Shown here piece after piece: positions 16,748-26,316 of a DNA stretch of 64,000 bases (within the stretch, counting starts at the first letter, position 1; every line of letters begins with the position of its first letter). Position numbers and translations under genes: made by a program. Source of the stretch: Treponema sp. (GTDB taxonomy: Bacteria; Spirochaetota; Spirochaetia; Treponematales; Treponemataceae); assembly GCA_017449285.1 (NCBI GenBank), contig JAFSJX010000010.1:248001-312000 (forward strand). The letters run 5' to 3'. A model generated the notes under the pieces. It was not told where the DNA came from. It saw only the letters and a list, made by a program, of their open reading frames with translations, and searched no databases.

Positions 16748-18508
16748 CTACCGCTTGTAGGTCCGCTCCAGTTCGCTCATCTGTGTTTCCAGATGTCCTT
16801 CGATGTCCTTAATCATTTCCAGTTTGTCGTTGGGAATGGTTGACTTGATGCGGACGATTTCCTCACGCACGGGGAGAGCGTTCACTTTCATAAGGGGAGC
16901 CCCCTGCTTGATGACGGAAAGCGCACGGTGATAGAAGCCCATCATCAGCACCAGAATGGCAATCTGTTTTTGGGGAACTGAATACACGTCCACCGCGTCA
17001 AAGGCACTCTGCTGTAAAAATCCGTTCTTAATCATTTCGGCAACGGTCAGAACAAGGCGTTCGCTGTCAGGCAGAGCATCGGGACCAATCAGGCGGACAA
17101 TCTGCTGCAGTCGCTGTTCCTTTTTCAAGAGTTCAAGCGCGGACAGGCGGATTTCTGCCCACTGGGGGTCAAGTTTATCCCACCATTCGCGGATTTCGTC
17201 AGCGTACTCAGAGTAACTTTCTATCCAGCCGATAGCGGGGTAATGGCGGGCATTTGCCAAATCTCTGTCCAAAGCCCAGAAACAGCGGATAAAGCGTTTT
17301 GTATGCTGGGTAACCGGCTCTGAAAAGTCGCCGCCCGGAGGAGAGACCGCGCCGATAACGCTGACAGAGCCTTCTTTTCCACAGAGTGAATCAACACGTC
17401 CTGCACGTTCGTAGAATTCTGCAAGGCGCGTGGGAAGATACGCGGGAAAGCCTTCCTCTGCGGGCATTTCTTCCATGCGGCCGGAAAGTTCGCGCAAAGC
17501 CTCTGCCCAGCGGGAAGTTGAGTCCGCCATGATTGCAACGTGCATTCCCATGTCGCGATAGTATTCTGCCAAAGTGATACCAGAGTAGAGAGACACTTCG
17601 CGCGCCGCAACCGGCATATTTGAGGTGTTGGCAATCAAAATGGTGCGTTCCATAAGCGAACGGCCTGTGCGGGGGTCAATCAGCGTGGGGAATTCGGTCA
17701 GAACGTCAGTCATCTCATTTCCGCGCTCGCCACAGCCGATGTAGACAATCAAGTCCGCGTCACACCACTTTGCGATTGCGTGCTGGGTCATCGTTTTTCC
17801 CGTACCAAAGCCACCGGGAATCGCAGCCGTACCGCCTTTTGAAAGCGGAAAGAATACGTCAATAACACGCTGACCAGTTACCAGCGGCTGACTTACGGTC
17901 AGTTTTTTCTGATACGGACGCGGACGGCGGAGGGGCCAGTAGTGGCTCAGTTTTATTTCCTCGTCAAGTTCCGTTGTGGCAATCACATCTTCAATGGTGT
18001 ATTCGCCCGCCCCCTTAAAGGTTTTGAGTGTGCGTCCGCGAATGGTCGGCGGCACCATAACGGCATGGCGGATAGATGATGTTTCCTGCACATAACCCAG
18101 TACAAGCCCGGGAGCAATTGCCGCCCCTTCTGCTATGCCGTCAGCCACTTCCATCTTCCATGTTTTTTTTACGTCCAGAGGCTCGGTTCGCACACCGGGA
18201 GCAAGGAAAGCCCCAGAGTCATTGAACAATGCCTCAAGCGGACGCTGAATGCCATCGTAAATCGTGCCGACCAGTCCCGGCCCAAGGCGCAGAGAGAGGG
18301 GGCGTTCAAATGAGGTCACTTCCTCGCCGATTTCCATACCAGTATCGTCTTCGTATACCTGAATGGTCGCCTTGCCTTTGTTCTGGCGGATAATTTCTCC
18401 AATCAGTTTTTTCTTACCGACATCAACAACATCATAGAGACCGCAGCCTTCCAGCCCTTCGGCATAGACAATGGGTCCTGAAATGCGGGTTATCTTACCG
18501 CTAATCAT
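16748..18508 (-). CDS. atpA: V-type ATP synthase subunit A (catalytic)
   Basis: A 586-residue catalytic subunit. The P-loop is GGFGTGKT at 232-239, with [11 protein letters not shown] and [13 protein letters not shown] following, and the A-type insertion lies at about 110-180. It hydrolyses or makes ATP on the cytoplasmic side. Its ATG overlaps the atpE stop (ATGA). Downstream, where atpB should follow directly, the operon is broken by a repeat and the plus-strand island. Confidence 0.96.
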   Translation of the reverse strand: MISGKITRISGPIVYAEGLEGCGLYDVVDVGKKKLIGEIIRQNKGKATIQVYEDDTGMEIGEEVTSFERPLSLRLGPGLVGTIYDGIQRPLEALFNDSGAFLAPGVRTEPLDVKKTWKMEVADGIAEGAAIAPGLVLGYVQETSSIRHAVMVPPTIRGRTLKTFKGAGEYTIEDVIATTELDEEIKLSHYWPLRRPRPYQKKLTVSQPLVTGQRVIDVFFPLSKGGTAAIPGGFGTGKTMTQHAIAKWCDADLIVYIGCGERGNEMTDVLTEFPTLIDPRTGRSLMERTILIANTSNMPVAAREVSLYSGITLAEYYRDMGMHVAIMADSTSRWAEALRELSGRMEEMPAEEGFPAYLPTRLAEFYERAGRVDSLCGKEGSVSVIGAVSPPGGDFSEPVTQHTKRFIRCFWALDRDLANARHYPAIGWIESYSEYADEIREWWDKLDPQWAEIRLSALELLKKEQRLQQIVRLIGPDALPDSERLVLTVAEMIKNGFLQQSAFDAVDVYSVPQKQIAILVLMMGFYHRALSVIKQGAPLMKVNALPVREEIVRIKSTIPNDKLEMIKDIEGHLETQMSELERTYKR

Positions 18509-19146
18509 TGGGGCAACCTCCCGCCAAATAAAGTTGTCGCAAGTTCATTGCTATATTTGTCTTCTGTCTCACTCACCAACTGGTCAATGGTCAAACGAGA
18601 ACGGACAGAATTATCGTCAGTTTCAAGGATAATGCCTTTATGCACCTTGTTCATCGGCACGGCCTCATCACCTGATTTTTCAAAGGTCATTTCGGTGCAA
18701 GAAACCACATTTTTTGCGCCCAGATGTTTTTCCAGCAGACGCTTCGCATCCGATACCGTAAATCCGAACACAGATGCATTTACCTTTTTCTCCGCGAGCG
18801 CATTTTTTGAACGAACAAGCATCATTTCAATCAGAGCAAGTTGCTTTTTCTCACCCAAATTCTCCAGATACGTATTGAATGCGTCCGCCACGGAATGAGT
18901 GTAAAATGAGACACGATAGCGTTCTTGTTCCAGCGGAAGAGCCGCGTCACGATTTTTCTTAAAAGTCGCAATTTTCGCATCATAATAGGCGGATTTCTGC
19001 TCAGACGCTTCTTTTATACGAGCCGCAACTGCATCAAGTGCTTTCTGACATTCCGCATCAGCATCAGTCAGAATGCGGTCTGCCTTTTTGCGGGCATCCG
19101 CCTCAATTTCTTTGTCCAGTATTTCAGTTGAACGAAGTTCTTCCAT
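18505..19146 (-). CDS. atpE: V-type ATP synthase subunit E
   Basis: A 213-residue peripheral-stalk subunit: a charged helical N-terminal half ([20 protein letters not shown]) and a globular end with [19 protein letters not shown], the usual E-subunit signature region. It works with the G-like subunit as a stator. It overlaps atpA by four bases, and a 134-base gap with a small repeat separates it from atpF. Confidence 0.88.
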   Translation of the reverse strand: MEELRSTEILDKEIEADARKKADRILTDADAECQKALDAVAARIKEASEQKSAYYDAKIATFKKNRDAALPLEQERYRVSFYTHSVADAFNTYLENLGEKKQLALIEMMLVRSKNALAEKKVNASVFGFTVSDAKRLLEKHLGAKNVVSCTEMTFEKSGDEAVPMNKVHKGIILETDDNSVRSRLTIDQLVSETEDKYSNELATTLFGGRLPQ

Positions 19147-19154
19147 GCTTCTTT

Positions 19155-19260
19155 CCCTATCAAAATATGAAATTCCTCACAGAGCGGCGGAGAACGCAGA
19201 GGATTTTTCTAAATAATTCACTCTCTGTGTTCTCTGTGAACTCCGTAAGGGGCTTTCAAT
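19155..19260. repeat. Short repeat with tCTCTGTGTTCTCTGTGAAc motif
   Basis: The atpF-atpE gap contains CTCTGTGTTCTCTGTGAACTC and, before it, the roughly inverted CCTCACAGAGCGGCGGAGAA. Such CTGTGTTC-CTGTG sequences recur in bacterial intergenic spaces; a related one is at 24911-24960. No gene is seen here. Confidence 0.45.
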
Positions 19261-19280
19261 CCCCAAACCAACCAGTTTCT

Positions 19281-19613
19281 CTACACTGAGATTCCCACTG
19301 CCTCGCGGATTGCATCGGTAAGAGACTTTCTTCCCTGCAAATGACCGCCAAGCCCCGGTACTTCCACAATCAACGGGTAATCCGCTTTTTTCTGCCATGC
19401 AAGCACTTCCGCTTCCAGCATACTTGAAACTTCTTCCGTCAAAATCAGCACTTTGGGTCGCTCCGGCGAAGGTAGCCCCATTGCTCCGCCCTGACCGGTA
19501 ACGCGGTTAAACGCTTCCAATGCCTCGCTACGATTCATCGCCACCGTGCCGTCTACGCCCACCAGTTTAAAGCCGAGAATAAGCTCTCTTTCGCCAATAA
19601 CAAAAAATTCCAA
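19281..19613 (-). CDS. atpF: V-type ATP synthase subunit F
   Basis: A 110-residue small subunit with the Rossmann-like F-subunit pattern: FVIGERELILGFKLVGVDG, then PKVLILTEEVSSML and PLIVEVPG near the end. It binds subunit D in the central stalk. The start is an apparent TTG at 19613; no in-frame ATG fits, and the family begins exactly there. The gene sits between K and E. Confidence 0.9.
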   Translation of the reverse strand: MEFFVIGERELILGFKLVGVDGTVAMNRSEALEAFNRVTGQGGAMGLPSPERPKVLILTEEVSSMLEAEVLAWQKKADYPLIVEVPGLGGHLQGRKSLTDAIREAVGISV

Positions 19614-19649
19614 CGTGCTACCCTTTTGCGTCGCCGCAAAATCAGATGA

Positions 19650-20039
19650 TTACAGAATGATAATCAGCAATGCGACCAAAAAGCCCCACAGACAGATACC
19701 TTCTGCAAGACCTACGAATGGCAAAGCCTTTCCGCTCAGTTCCGCATTTTCGCTCATCGCACCCATTGCCGCAGAACCGATTTTGCCAACCGCCATACCA
19801 CCTGCGATACAAGCCAGACCGACAGCGATTGCCGCCGCGATAAATTTGATGCTTCCTGTGTCAGACTTCGCCTCATCTGCCTGTGCGGGCGGCACGGGAA
19901 CTCCTTGTGGAACGGGCGGCGGAGTCATCACCGCTTCCTGTGCGGGAACTTCTGCCGCTGATGTAGCGGCCTGCGCAAACAAACCTGCAACGCTCACCAA
20001 AAGCAATGCAGCAACAATACTAAAAACCTTCTTATTCAT
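19650..20039 (-). CDS. atpK: V-type ATP synthase subunit K (membrane ring proteolipid)
   Basis: A 129-residue ring subunit with one hairpin of two membrane helices: FIAAAIAVGLACIAGGMAVG and PFVGLAEGICLWGFLVALL. The ion-binding Glu is in GLAEGI. Unusually, about 65 residues precede the hairpin: a signal-like segment (VFSIVAALLLVSVAGLFA) and a Pro/Gln/Ala linker (MTPPPVPQGVPVPPAQ). The signal is probably cleaved, or it forms an extra helix. Whether H+ or Na+ is moved cannot be decided by eye. Confidence 0.92.
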   Translation of the reverse strand: MNKKVFSIVAALLLVSVAGLFAQAATSAAEVPAQEAVMTPPPVPQGVPVPPAQADEAKSDTGSIKFIAAAIAVGLACIAGGMAVGKIGSAAMGAMSENAELSGKALPFVGLAEGICLWGFLVALLIIIL

Positions 20040-20052
20040 AGTGTTACCTCAC

Positions 20053-22050
20053 TCAAGATTTATACTCAAACACGAACGGTTTAAATTCGCGTCCAGTTTC
20101 ATTAAAGAATTTCGAGAAGAACTCGTAGTATTGCAGACGGACAACCTGAATCGCCACAATCATGCCTTCCAGCACGATGACAATCGCGTTTCCGATTACC
20201 AGAATCAAGACACCGCCGATACCGCCGACCATCTCCATCATCATAGAGATGATAAAGCCTAAAACCGCATGGGCAAGCGCAAACGCACCCACACGCACAA
20301 AACTAATCGAACTGGAAAGATAGGTTGAAACCAGTTCAATAATTTCCACCACACCGCCAATTATCATCGCGCCAACACCATTTTCCAGCACCGGCCGCTC
20401 ACCGTCCACAAGCCGCTCAAACGGCTCTCCAAACGCTGCAAAAAACACGAGTACCCCGATAATCACCCAGTCGTAGACGGCGGGACTATGTTTTGCCACG
20501 GCAATCCGAAGGGCGAACACCACCACATACCAGAAGAAGCCCGCGCCCGCCAAGCCTGTCTTTCCAAAGAGTGCCTTTCCAAAGTGGCGGTGAGAAATAT
20601 TGTTGATGATATTGATAATCAGTCCCACCGTGTTGATGATAAAGCCAATGCCAATCGTCACGCCAAAGATACCGAAAATCATTTTGATGTAGCCAGGACC
20701 CGTAGGACTGAAATTGAGAATCGGACTGCGCGGCTGACCAAAGAGACCCGTTACCCACAGGGCAAACGGTTCCAGCACTTTCTCCGTGGCAAAGAATTCG
20801 CCGGTCAACACACCCATAACCATACTTGAACAGCCAATCGCCATGAAAATCGGAGCAAATTTGTTCCAGCCGCTCACTTTTATCACATTAAAGTGCATCA
20901 AAAGTCCTGCGATAAGGAAAACCAACCCCTGCCCCGCATCACCGAACATAATGCCAAACAACAGCGTAAAAAAGATTGCGACAAAAGGTGTGGGGTCTAT
21001 GTTGCCGTACAAAGGAGAGCCATAACTGAAAATCATGCGCTCAAATGCGCCGACCAGTTTTCCGTGCTTCAGTTTGACCGGAACTTTTTCATCTCCCCGG
21101 GCAACGGACGGAACTTCCTGCGGCTGATATACGCGGATAGCGATTCTGCCTTCGGTAAGTTTGTCCAAATCATTCATCATCTGATGACTGTCACTTTCGG
21201 GAATCCAGCCAGTAATACGGTAGACGAGCGATGTAGACTCCAAACTGTTCCGCACCGCCTGAGTCTGACCGCCAATAGAGAATATGGCGAGCAGTTTTTT
21301 CAGCAGACCAGCATGGGTCAGCGCGAAATTATGTTTTTCTTCCTCAATTCTGGAAAGCGCGTATTCGGCCTGCTCCAATTCCTTTCCAAGCGAAACCAAA
21401 ACGTCATCGGGAATGCCCTTGAATTCCTTGGGAATTTCCATGTTGACAAATCCGAATTTCTTCAGTTCATTGTCCAGTGCAAAGCGCGCTTTTTTGGAAG
21501 ATGCCGCAAGCACACGGGATTTATCCTCTCCCAGCGAAATAATCACCGCACGTCCTTCCAACGCAATTTTCAAATCATCAAGCGTGCTGGGGTCAATGCG
21601 TCCGATTCTGAGCGATAAAAATGAAAGATGGTCAAGTTCCGCATACGGCACTTTCAGGTTGGCAAACGCACGCGCCTCAGCATCAGCATCTTTTACGCGC
21701 TTCAGTTCTTCCGCCTGGCTAAGTTCACGGCGACGGAGTTCTTCGACAGACGCAATCAGTTTTTTTGCAAGGATACGGTCATCATCATTCGGAAACGAAG
21801 CGGAAGCAAGGTCATCTGAAGAAAAATCTTCGCTCATAAGGTACAGACGCGCCTTTTGCAAATCGTTAAAAATATCACTTTCAGGATTATTTGAGTCCTG
21901 CTTGTCCTTGTTCTTTTTTGTCAGGTCAGCCGACTGCGCGTGTTCCTGAAACTGAAAATTCCCCTGCTTAGCCAAAAATTCCACGACAGAATTAATGTCA
22001 TCTCTGAGAACCATCAGTTCAACAAGCCGCATGGGAGTTGTTCTTGCCAT
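20053..22050 (-). CDS. atpI: V-type ATP synthase subunit I (a subunit)
   Basis: A 665-residue stator membrane subunit. The N-terminal half is cytoplasmic with coiled coil (TPMRLVELMVLRDDINSV to about residue 330); the C-terminal half has seven or so membrane helices, including FGIMFGDAGQGL and SYLSSSISFVRVGAFALAHA, with the essential Arg in the latter. ATG 22050 is preceded by GGAGACTATT. Length and layout are normal. Confidence 0.95.
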   Translation of the reverse strand: MARTTPMRLVELMVLRDDINSVVEFLAKQGNFQFQEHAQSADLTKKNKDKQDSNNPESDIFNDLQKARLYLMSEDFSSDDLASASFPNDDDRILAKKLIASVEELRRRELSQAEELKRVKDADAEARAFANLKVPYAELDHLSFLSLRIGRIDPSTLDDLKIALEGRAVIISLGEDKSRVLAASSKKARFALDNELKKFGFVNMEIPKEFKGIPDDVLVSLGKELEQAEYALSRIEEEKHNFALTHAGLLKKLLAIFSIGGQTQAVRNSLESTSLVYRITGWIPESDSHQMMNDLDKLTEGRIAIRVYQPQEVPSVARGDEKVPVKLKHGKLVGAFERMIFSYGSPLYGNIDPTPFVAIFFTLLFGIMFGDAGQGLVFLIAGLLMHFNVIKVSGWNKFAPIFMAIGCSSMVMGVLTGEFFATEKVLEPFALWVTGLFGQPRSPILNFSPTGPGYIKMIFGIFGVTIGIGFIINTVGLIINIINNISHRHFGKALFGKTGLAGAGFFWYVVVFALRIAVAKHSPAVYDWVIIGVLVFFAAFGEPFERLVDGERPVLENGVGAMIIGGVVEIIELVSTYLSSSISFVRVGAFALAHAVLGFIISMMMEMVGGIGGVLILVIGNAIVIVLEGMIVAIQVVRLQYYEFFSKFFNETGREFKPFVFEYKS

Positions 22051-22060
22051 AATAGTCTCC

Positions 22061-23110
22061 TTAGTTTGCCGATGACAGCGTTGCACCAGCAGCAATCAGC
22101 ACTTCGTCAGCATCCACGTTCAAGCGCAGACCTTCCGCAACCGAACGAATATAGCCAAGTTCATTCTGCTTAATCTTAAACCAAGAGAAAAGAACCATTG
22201 TCGTATCGGGGAACTTATGAAACGCCCGTAACGCCTGCCGGCTCATCTCCCGCCGCATCATATTTTCCACCCAGCACGGGTCAATTTCCCATATCACGCC
22301 GTCTTCGTGCGGATTTAAGAAATTTGCATATTTCCAGTCATACCACGATTCCCACAAATCAGGCTCTTTTTCCAGAATCGCAAGAGCATCATGCGCAAAC
22401 AAATCGGTTTTTCCGCCACAGCGACCGAGTCCTTCCGTTGGCGTATTTTTTTCATACGCAAGCATTCCCGCAATTCTTTCAGCATCATATTTATAGAACA
22501 CTTTGAGCCGTAGTGCCCAGATGATATTCTGATAGATGATTTCTTTCTGCACGAACGAAAGAATAATCTGCCGTTCAGACACCGGCACTTTTTTTGCGGA
22601 CTGCCACAAATGAGCGATGTACTGCAAATCAAGCCGTTGGTCAATCTCCTGCTGCTCAAAACTCTGCGGAATTTTATTATACCACGAAACCGAAGAATTT
22701 GCAGTCATTGCCGCCAAATCGGGCCAATACTTGTATGCAATTCTTGAATATGAACCAATGTCCGCAAGTTCCGGCATGACATTTTCTCTGTAGCAGAGCG
22801 CGGCACCGATTTCCTTTAGATTTTCGCAATCATAAGAACGCAGAAGCGTAATCAACACTTCATCTGGCTTAGAATAATTTTCAAGAAGACTGATATATTG
22901 ATTGATGAACCGGTTCTGCGCCTTAATCTCAATCACTTTGGCAAGCATATTTTCTGGGACGGCAGGAACTTCATCATCAAACAGAAGCCCGTACAGTTCG
23001 TGCAGGGATTTTACGGAGAACAATTTTTCTGCCCGTGTACCAACAAAGGACTTCGCAAGCATTCCGCTCGCTTTCGCGTACACATAAGCACTTGCCGCAG
23101 AACGATCCAT
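22061..23110 (-). CDS. atpC: V-type ATP synthase subunit C (AC39 family)
   Basis: A 349-residue largely helical protein matching AC39/subunit C, which docks the central rotor onto the membrane ring. Recognisable parts are YVYAKASGMLAKSFVG at the start, and RREMSRQALRAFHKFPDTT with VLFSWFKIKQNEL and EGLRLNVD at the end. It lies between the G-like subunit and subunit I. Confidence 0.85.
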   Translation of the reverse strand: MDRSAASAYVYAKASGMLAKSFVGTRAEKLFSVKSLHELYGLLFDDEVPAVPENMLAKVIEIKAQNRFINQYISLLENYSKPDEVLITLLRSYDCENLKEIGAALCYRENVMPELADIGSYSRIAYKYWPDLAAMTANSSVSWYNKIPQSFEQQEIDQRLDLQYIAHLWQSAKKVPVSERQIILSFVQKEIIYQNIIWALRLKVFYKYDAERIAGMLAYEKNTPTEGLGRCGGKTDLFAHDALAILEKEPDLWESWYDWKYANFLNPHEDGVIWEIDPCWVENMMRREMSRQALRAFHKFPDTTMVLFSWFKIKQNELGYIRSVAEGLRLNVDADEVLIAAGATLSSAN

Positions 23111-23121
23111 ATAGCACCGTC

Positions 23122-23433
23122 CTAACTTGCAAAAAGCAACGTATCTAGCAACGCGTTAAAGGAAGGTATATCTTTATTTGACGCAGCAAGCCTTTCTTTG
23201 TAGGCAGATATATCGGCATCATATTTTTGAGAGACGGCAGACGTTTCGGAAGCAAAACGAGACTCCTCATCGGCGACAATTTTTTCGTACTGCGCCTTAA
23301 ACTGCTGGTCAGCCCGTGATTTTGCCGCTGAGATGCGTTTTTCTGCCTCCGACTGCGCCTGATTCAGCACTTCGGAAGCATTCCGCTCCATGTCGAGAAG
23401 ATGAGAGATAATGTCAACTTCTTGTTCCGCCAT
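23122..23433 (-). CDS. V-type ATPase G/H-like stator subunit
   Basis: A 103-residue, highly charged helical protein with an Ala-rich heptad region (NQAQSEAEKRISAAKSRADQ). The length and place at the start of the V-ATPase genes fit the G (H) peripheral-stalk subunit paired with E. The assignment rests on composition and position more than on a diagnostic motif. ATG 23433 follows an AGGTGA site. Confidence 0.72.
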   Translation of the reverse strand: MAEQEVDIISHLLDMERNASEVLNQAQSEAEKRISAAKSRADQQFKAQYEKIVADEESRFASETSAVSQKYDADISAYKERLAASNKDIPSFNALLDTLLFAS

Positions 23434-23448
23434 GAAAATCACCTAGAA

Positions 23449-23898
23449 TTAGTTTGCCGCTTCCTTGACCGCATCCTTTACGGTTTCTGCAGCGGACTCA
23501 ACGGCGTTTGCCGCAGACTCGGCGGTGTCTTTCCACCATTCGGCAGCGGCATTTTCCGCACCAGTAACGGCATTTTCGACCGCTGCGGCAGCATCGCCAG
23601 CACCTACGGTTGATTCCGCAGCCTGAACCTGTGCGGCGGCGGCAGCCATTTCCGCTCCCGTATCTTTTTTCTTGTTCAGCAAAGCAATAAAGAAGGTTGC
23701 GACAAAAAACAGCACGACCAGAACAGCCGTCGTCTTTGTAAGCACTGACGCAGAATGTGAGCCAAATGCGGCAGAGTTTCCGCCACCAAGCAGACCGCCC
23801 ATGCCGCTGTCGTCCTGATCCTGCACAAGAACCAGCAGTACCGCCAGAACACAGATGATTACAAATGCAACCAAAAGAATAACGCTAATAGCACCCAT
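23449..23898 (-). CDS. secG: Preprotein translocase subunit SecG
   Basis: A 149-residue SecG with two membrane helices (SVILLVAFVIICVLAVLLVL and TAVLVVLFFVATFFIALL) flanking the conserved QDDSGMGGLLGGGNSAAFGS loop. The C-terminus carries an unusual Ala/Glu/Lys-rich extension of about 70 residues (AEWWKDTAESAANAVESAAE) likely forming an amphipathic helix. It is the first gene after the promoter at 23943-23971 and only 15 bases ahead of the V-ATPase G-like gene, so secretion and ion pumping share a transcript. Confidence 0.92.
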   Translation of the reverse strand: MGAISVILLVAFVIICVLAVLLVLVQDQDDSGMGGLLGGGNSAAFGSHSASVLTKTTAVLVVLFFVATFFIALLNKKKDTGAEMAAAAAQVQAAESTVGAGDAAAAVENAVTGAENAAAEWWKDTAESAANAVESAAETVKDAVKEAAN

Positions 23899-23942
23899 TT
23901 TTATAACTCCAAAAAAAATATGTATCGTGTATAAGTTTGAAT

Positions 23943-23971
23943 ATTTTATCAAAAATAAGGAGTTAGGTCAA
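23943..23971 (-). promoter_or_regulatory. Promoter of the secG / V-ATPase operon
   Basis: On the minus strand TTGACC (23966-23971) and TAAAAT (23943-23948) are 17 bases apart, about 45 bases upstream of the secG ATG. No other strong promoter was seen before the V-ATPase genes down to atpA. Confidence 0.65.
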
Positions 23972-24066
23972 GAAAACGATTGATACACCACTTCTTTTTC
24001 AGTCAGATTTTACGTGATTTACTGCGTGACTTTTTTTAAGATATAATTACTATTAGAATTTTTTAT

Positions 24067-24114
24067 GCTAAAAAAGTACAGTGCCATTCCAAAACGAATT
24101 CAGAATGGCACTGT
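24067..24114 (-). terminator. Rho-independent terminator after tpiA
   Basis: A perfect 12-base inverted repeat (ACAGTGCCATTC / GAATGGCACTGT, arms 24078-24089 and 24103-24114) is followed on the minus strand by ACTTTTTTAG. It lies 30 bases after the tpiA stop and ends the pgk-tpiA unit. Confidence 0.8.
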
Positions 24115-24142
24115 GAAACTTCTTGGATAGACCTGCTTTGAC

Positions 24143-24892
24143 TTACGCCACGCAAATCGCCGTGAACGAATCCACTTTGAGCGATGCACCGCCAATCAGG
24201 CCGCCGTCAATGTCCGGCTGAGCCAGCAATTCCTTGGCGTTCTCAGGCTTCATTGAGCCGCCATACTGAATGACAACCTCATCAGCGGCGGCCTTGCCGT
24301 ACAGTTTGGCAATGTGGTCGCGGCAAAACTTGTGGATTGCCTGTGCGTCTGCGGGCGTTGCGGTTTTTCCCGTTCCAATGGCCCACACAGGCTCGTAAGC
24401 AATCGTCACTTTCTTGAGCTGTGCTTCAGTTACGCCAGCCAAGCCCGCAGAAAGCTGGAACGCGCAGACCTGTTCTGCCTCGCCCGCCTCGCGCTCGCTC
24501 AACAATTCGCCGATACACAGCACCACTTCCAATCCGTCCGCCAAAGCGCGGCGCACTTTCTTGTTAATCAGCTCATCGCTTTCGCCAATCTCATGCCTGC
24601 GCTCCGAATGGCCGAGGATTACGGTAGAAACGCCCACATCCTTGAGCATTGCCGTAGAAACTTCACCCGTGTGCGCGCCGTTTCCCGTAGCGGCCACGTC
24701 CTGTGCGCCAAGCAGAATATTGCTGCCCTTCACCACTGCGCTGACCGCATCCAGATATACGTAGGGAACGCCAATCATGAATTTGCCGCTCTTGCCTTTC
24801 AATGATTCCACCAGCCCTTTAGCGAGCGCAACGGCATCCGCCTTGGTGGTATTCATCTTCCAGTTTCCCGCAATATATTTTGTCCTAGGCAT
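24143..24892 (-). CDS. tpiA: Triosephosphate isomerase
   Basis: A 249-residue TIM-barrel enzyme interconverting dihydroxyacetone phosphate and glyceraldehyde 3-phosphate. Catalytic motifs are complete: AGNWKMN (Lys), ILGHSERRHEIGE (His) and AYEPVWAIGTGKTATPADAQ (Glu and loop). GGAG precedes the ATG. It follows pgk with a 72-base gap holding a hairpin repeat, and a terminator follows. Confidence 0.97.
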   Translation of the reverse strand: MPRTKYIAGNWKMNTTKADAVALAKGLVESLKGKSGKFMIGVPYVYLDAVSAVVKGSNILLGAQDVAATGNGAHTGEVSTAMLKDVGVSTVILGHSERRHEIGESDELINKKVRRALADGLEVVLCIGELLSEREAGEAEQVCAFQLSAGLAGVTEAQLKKVTIAYEPVWAIGTGKTATPADAQAIHKFCRDHIAKLYGKAAADEVVIQYGGSMKPENAKELLAQPDIDGGLIGGASLKVDSFTAICVA

Positions 24893-24910
24893 AATTTTCT
24901 CCTTAATTCT

Positions 24911-24960
24911 TATCCACAGATGAACACAGATTTACATAGCAAAACTATAATCTGTGGATT
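24911..24960. repeat. Hairpin repeat with CTGTGTTCATCTGTGGAT motif
   Basis: The pgk-tpiA gap contains the arms ATCCACAGA (24912-24920) and TCTGTGGAT (24951-24959); read on the minus strand it includes ATCTGTGTTCATCTGTGGAT, a motif seen between genes of many bacteria. It is followed by a T-run toward pgk on the plus strand. Confidence 0.5.
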
Positions 24961-24964
24961 TTTT

Positions 24965-26236
24965 TTATTTCGTTGCCAAGATAGCGATTCCAGGAAGCGT
25001 TTTGCCTTCCAGGAATTCAAGGGATGCGCCGCCGCCAGTTGAAACGTGGCTCATTTTGTCCGCCAGTTTGAACTTGTTGACTGCCGCAACAGAGTCGCCG
25101 CCACCAACAACAGTCATTGCGCCATTGCCAGTTGCCTCAGCGACCAGTTTTGCAACAGTTTCAGTTCCCTTTGCGAACGCGTCAAACTCAAACACGCCGA
25201 CCGGTCCGTTCCATACGATTGATTTTGCCGTAGAAATGACCTTTTTGTACTCGTCGATTGTCTTCGGACCAACATCCATTGCCATCAGTTCATCGGGAAT
25301 ATCAATGCCGTCTACAGCGACCGGCTTTGCGTCCGCGCTGAATTCAGAGGCTCCAACATGGTCAACTGGCAGGAGAATCTGCACGTTCTTGGTCTTTGCG
25401 TCTGCAAGCAGTTTCTTTGCAGTGTCGATAAAATCATCTTCTACCAAAGACTTGCCCACTTTGTAGCCCTGCGCTTTGAGGAACGTATATGCCATGCCGC
25501 CGCCAATTACGAGGGCTGACGCATTCTTCAGAAGGCTTTCCAGAACGGCAATCTTTGAAGAAACCTTTGCGCCGCCAATGATTGCCACCATCGGCTTGGG
25601 CGGGTTCGTCACCATCGGCTCGATGTACTTCACTTCTTTTTCCATAAGGAAGCCGCCAACGGGTTTGTCCTTCATGAATTTTGCGATTGTCGCCGTAGAA
25701 GCCTGGTCGCGGTGGGCAGTACCAAACGCATCGTTTACGAAAATATCGCCATAGGTTGCCAGTTCCTTTGCCATCGTCTCGCGGGCGGCATCATCCTTGC
25801 TGGTCTCTTCCTTGTGGAAGCGGACGTTTTCCAGCATGGCGACCGCTCCATCGGGAAGCGCGTCAATGGCGGCTTTCTGTCCGAGCGCATCCGGCAGGAA
25901 AGTCACAGGAGTTCCCAGTTTACCGGCAAAATAGTCAACGACCGGCTTCATGCGGTTCTTTCCGTTGATGAACTTTTCCTTGTCGGCATCAGTCCATGTC
26001 TTTCCAGCTTTTTCCGCTTTTTCCTGAGCTTTTTTCACATCCTTGTTCGGGTCACCCAAGTGGCTCATCAGAACGAGGCTGCGAGGCTTCTGCTCCAGAA
26101 TGTATTTAATAGTAGGAAGGGCCGCCATAATGCGGGTATCGTCCTGCACCACGCCGTCCTTCATCGGTACGTTAAAATCAACACGCATGACAATGCGCTT
26201 GCCTTTCAAATCAACATCTTTAACTGTCTTAATCAT
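24965..26236 (-). CDS. pgk: Phosphoglycerate kinase
   Basis: A 423-residue two-domain glycolytic kinase. The N-domain has [15 protein letters not shown] and the Arg/His substrate motifs (LMSHLGDP); the C-domain has [15 protein letters not shown] and [11 protein letters not shown] for nucleotide binding. GGAGG precedes the ATG. It heads a pgk-tpiA glycolytic pair. Confidence 0.97.
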   Translation of the reverse strand: MIKTVKDVDLKGKRIVMRVDFNVPMKDGVVQDDTRIMAALPTIKYILEQKPRSLVLMSHLGDPNKDVKKAQEKAEKAGKTWTDADKEKFINGKNRMKPVVDYFAGKLGTPVTFLPDALGQKAAIDALPDGAVAMLENVRFHKEETSKDDAARETMAKELATYGDIFVNDAFGTAHRDQASTATIAKFMKDKPVGGFLMEKEVKYIEPMVTNPPKPMVAIIGGAKVSSKIAVLESLLKNASALVIGGGMAYTFLKAQGYKVGKSLVEDDFIDTAKKLLADAKTKNVQILLPVDHVGASEFSADAKPVAVDGIDIPDELMAMDVGPKTIDEYKKVISTAKSIVWNGPVGVFEFDAFAKGTETVAKLVAEATGNGAMTVVGGGDSVAAVNKFKLADKMSHVSTGGGASLEFLEGKTLPGIAILATK

Positions 26237-26265
26237 AAGATTCCTCCAAAAAAATCAGTACACTT

Positions 26266-26294
26266 ATTTTAATCTAATCGACAACTAAAGTAAA
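26266..26294 (-). promoter_or_regulatory. Promoter of pgk-tpiA
   Basis: On the minus strand TTTACT (26289-26294) and TAAAAT (26266-26271) are 17 bases apart, 29 bases before the pgk ATG. Confidence 0.55.
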
Positions 26295-26316
26295 GTTGTT
26301 TATCGGGCAGATTTTG

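Noticed and set aside
24911-24960. Rho-independent terminator between pgk and tpiA
   Set aside because: The arms are 30 bases apart and on the minus strand no T-run follows the right place; it looks like the known CTGTG-type intergenic repeat.
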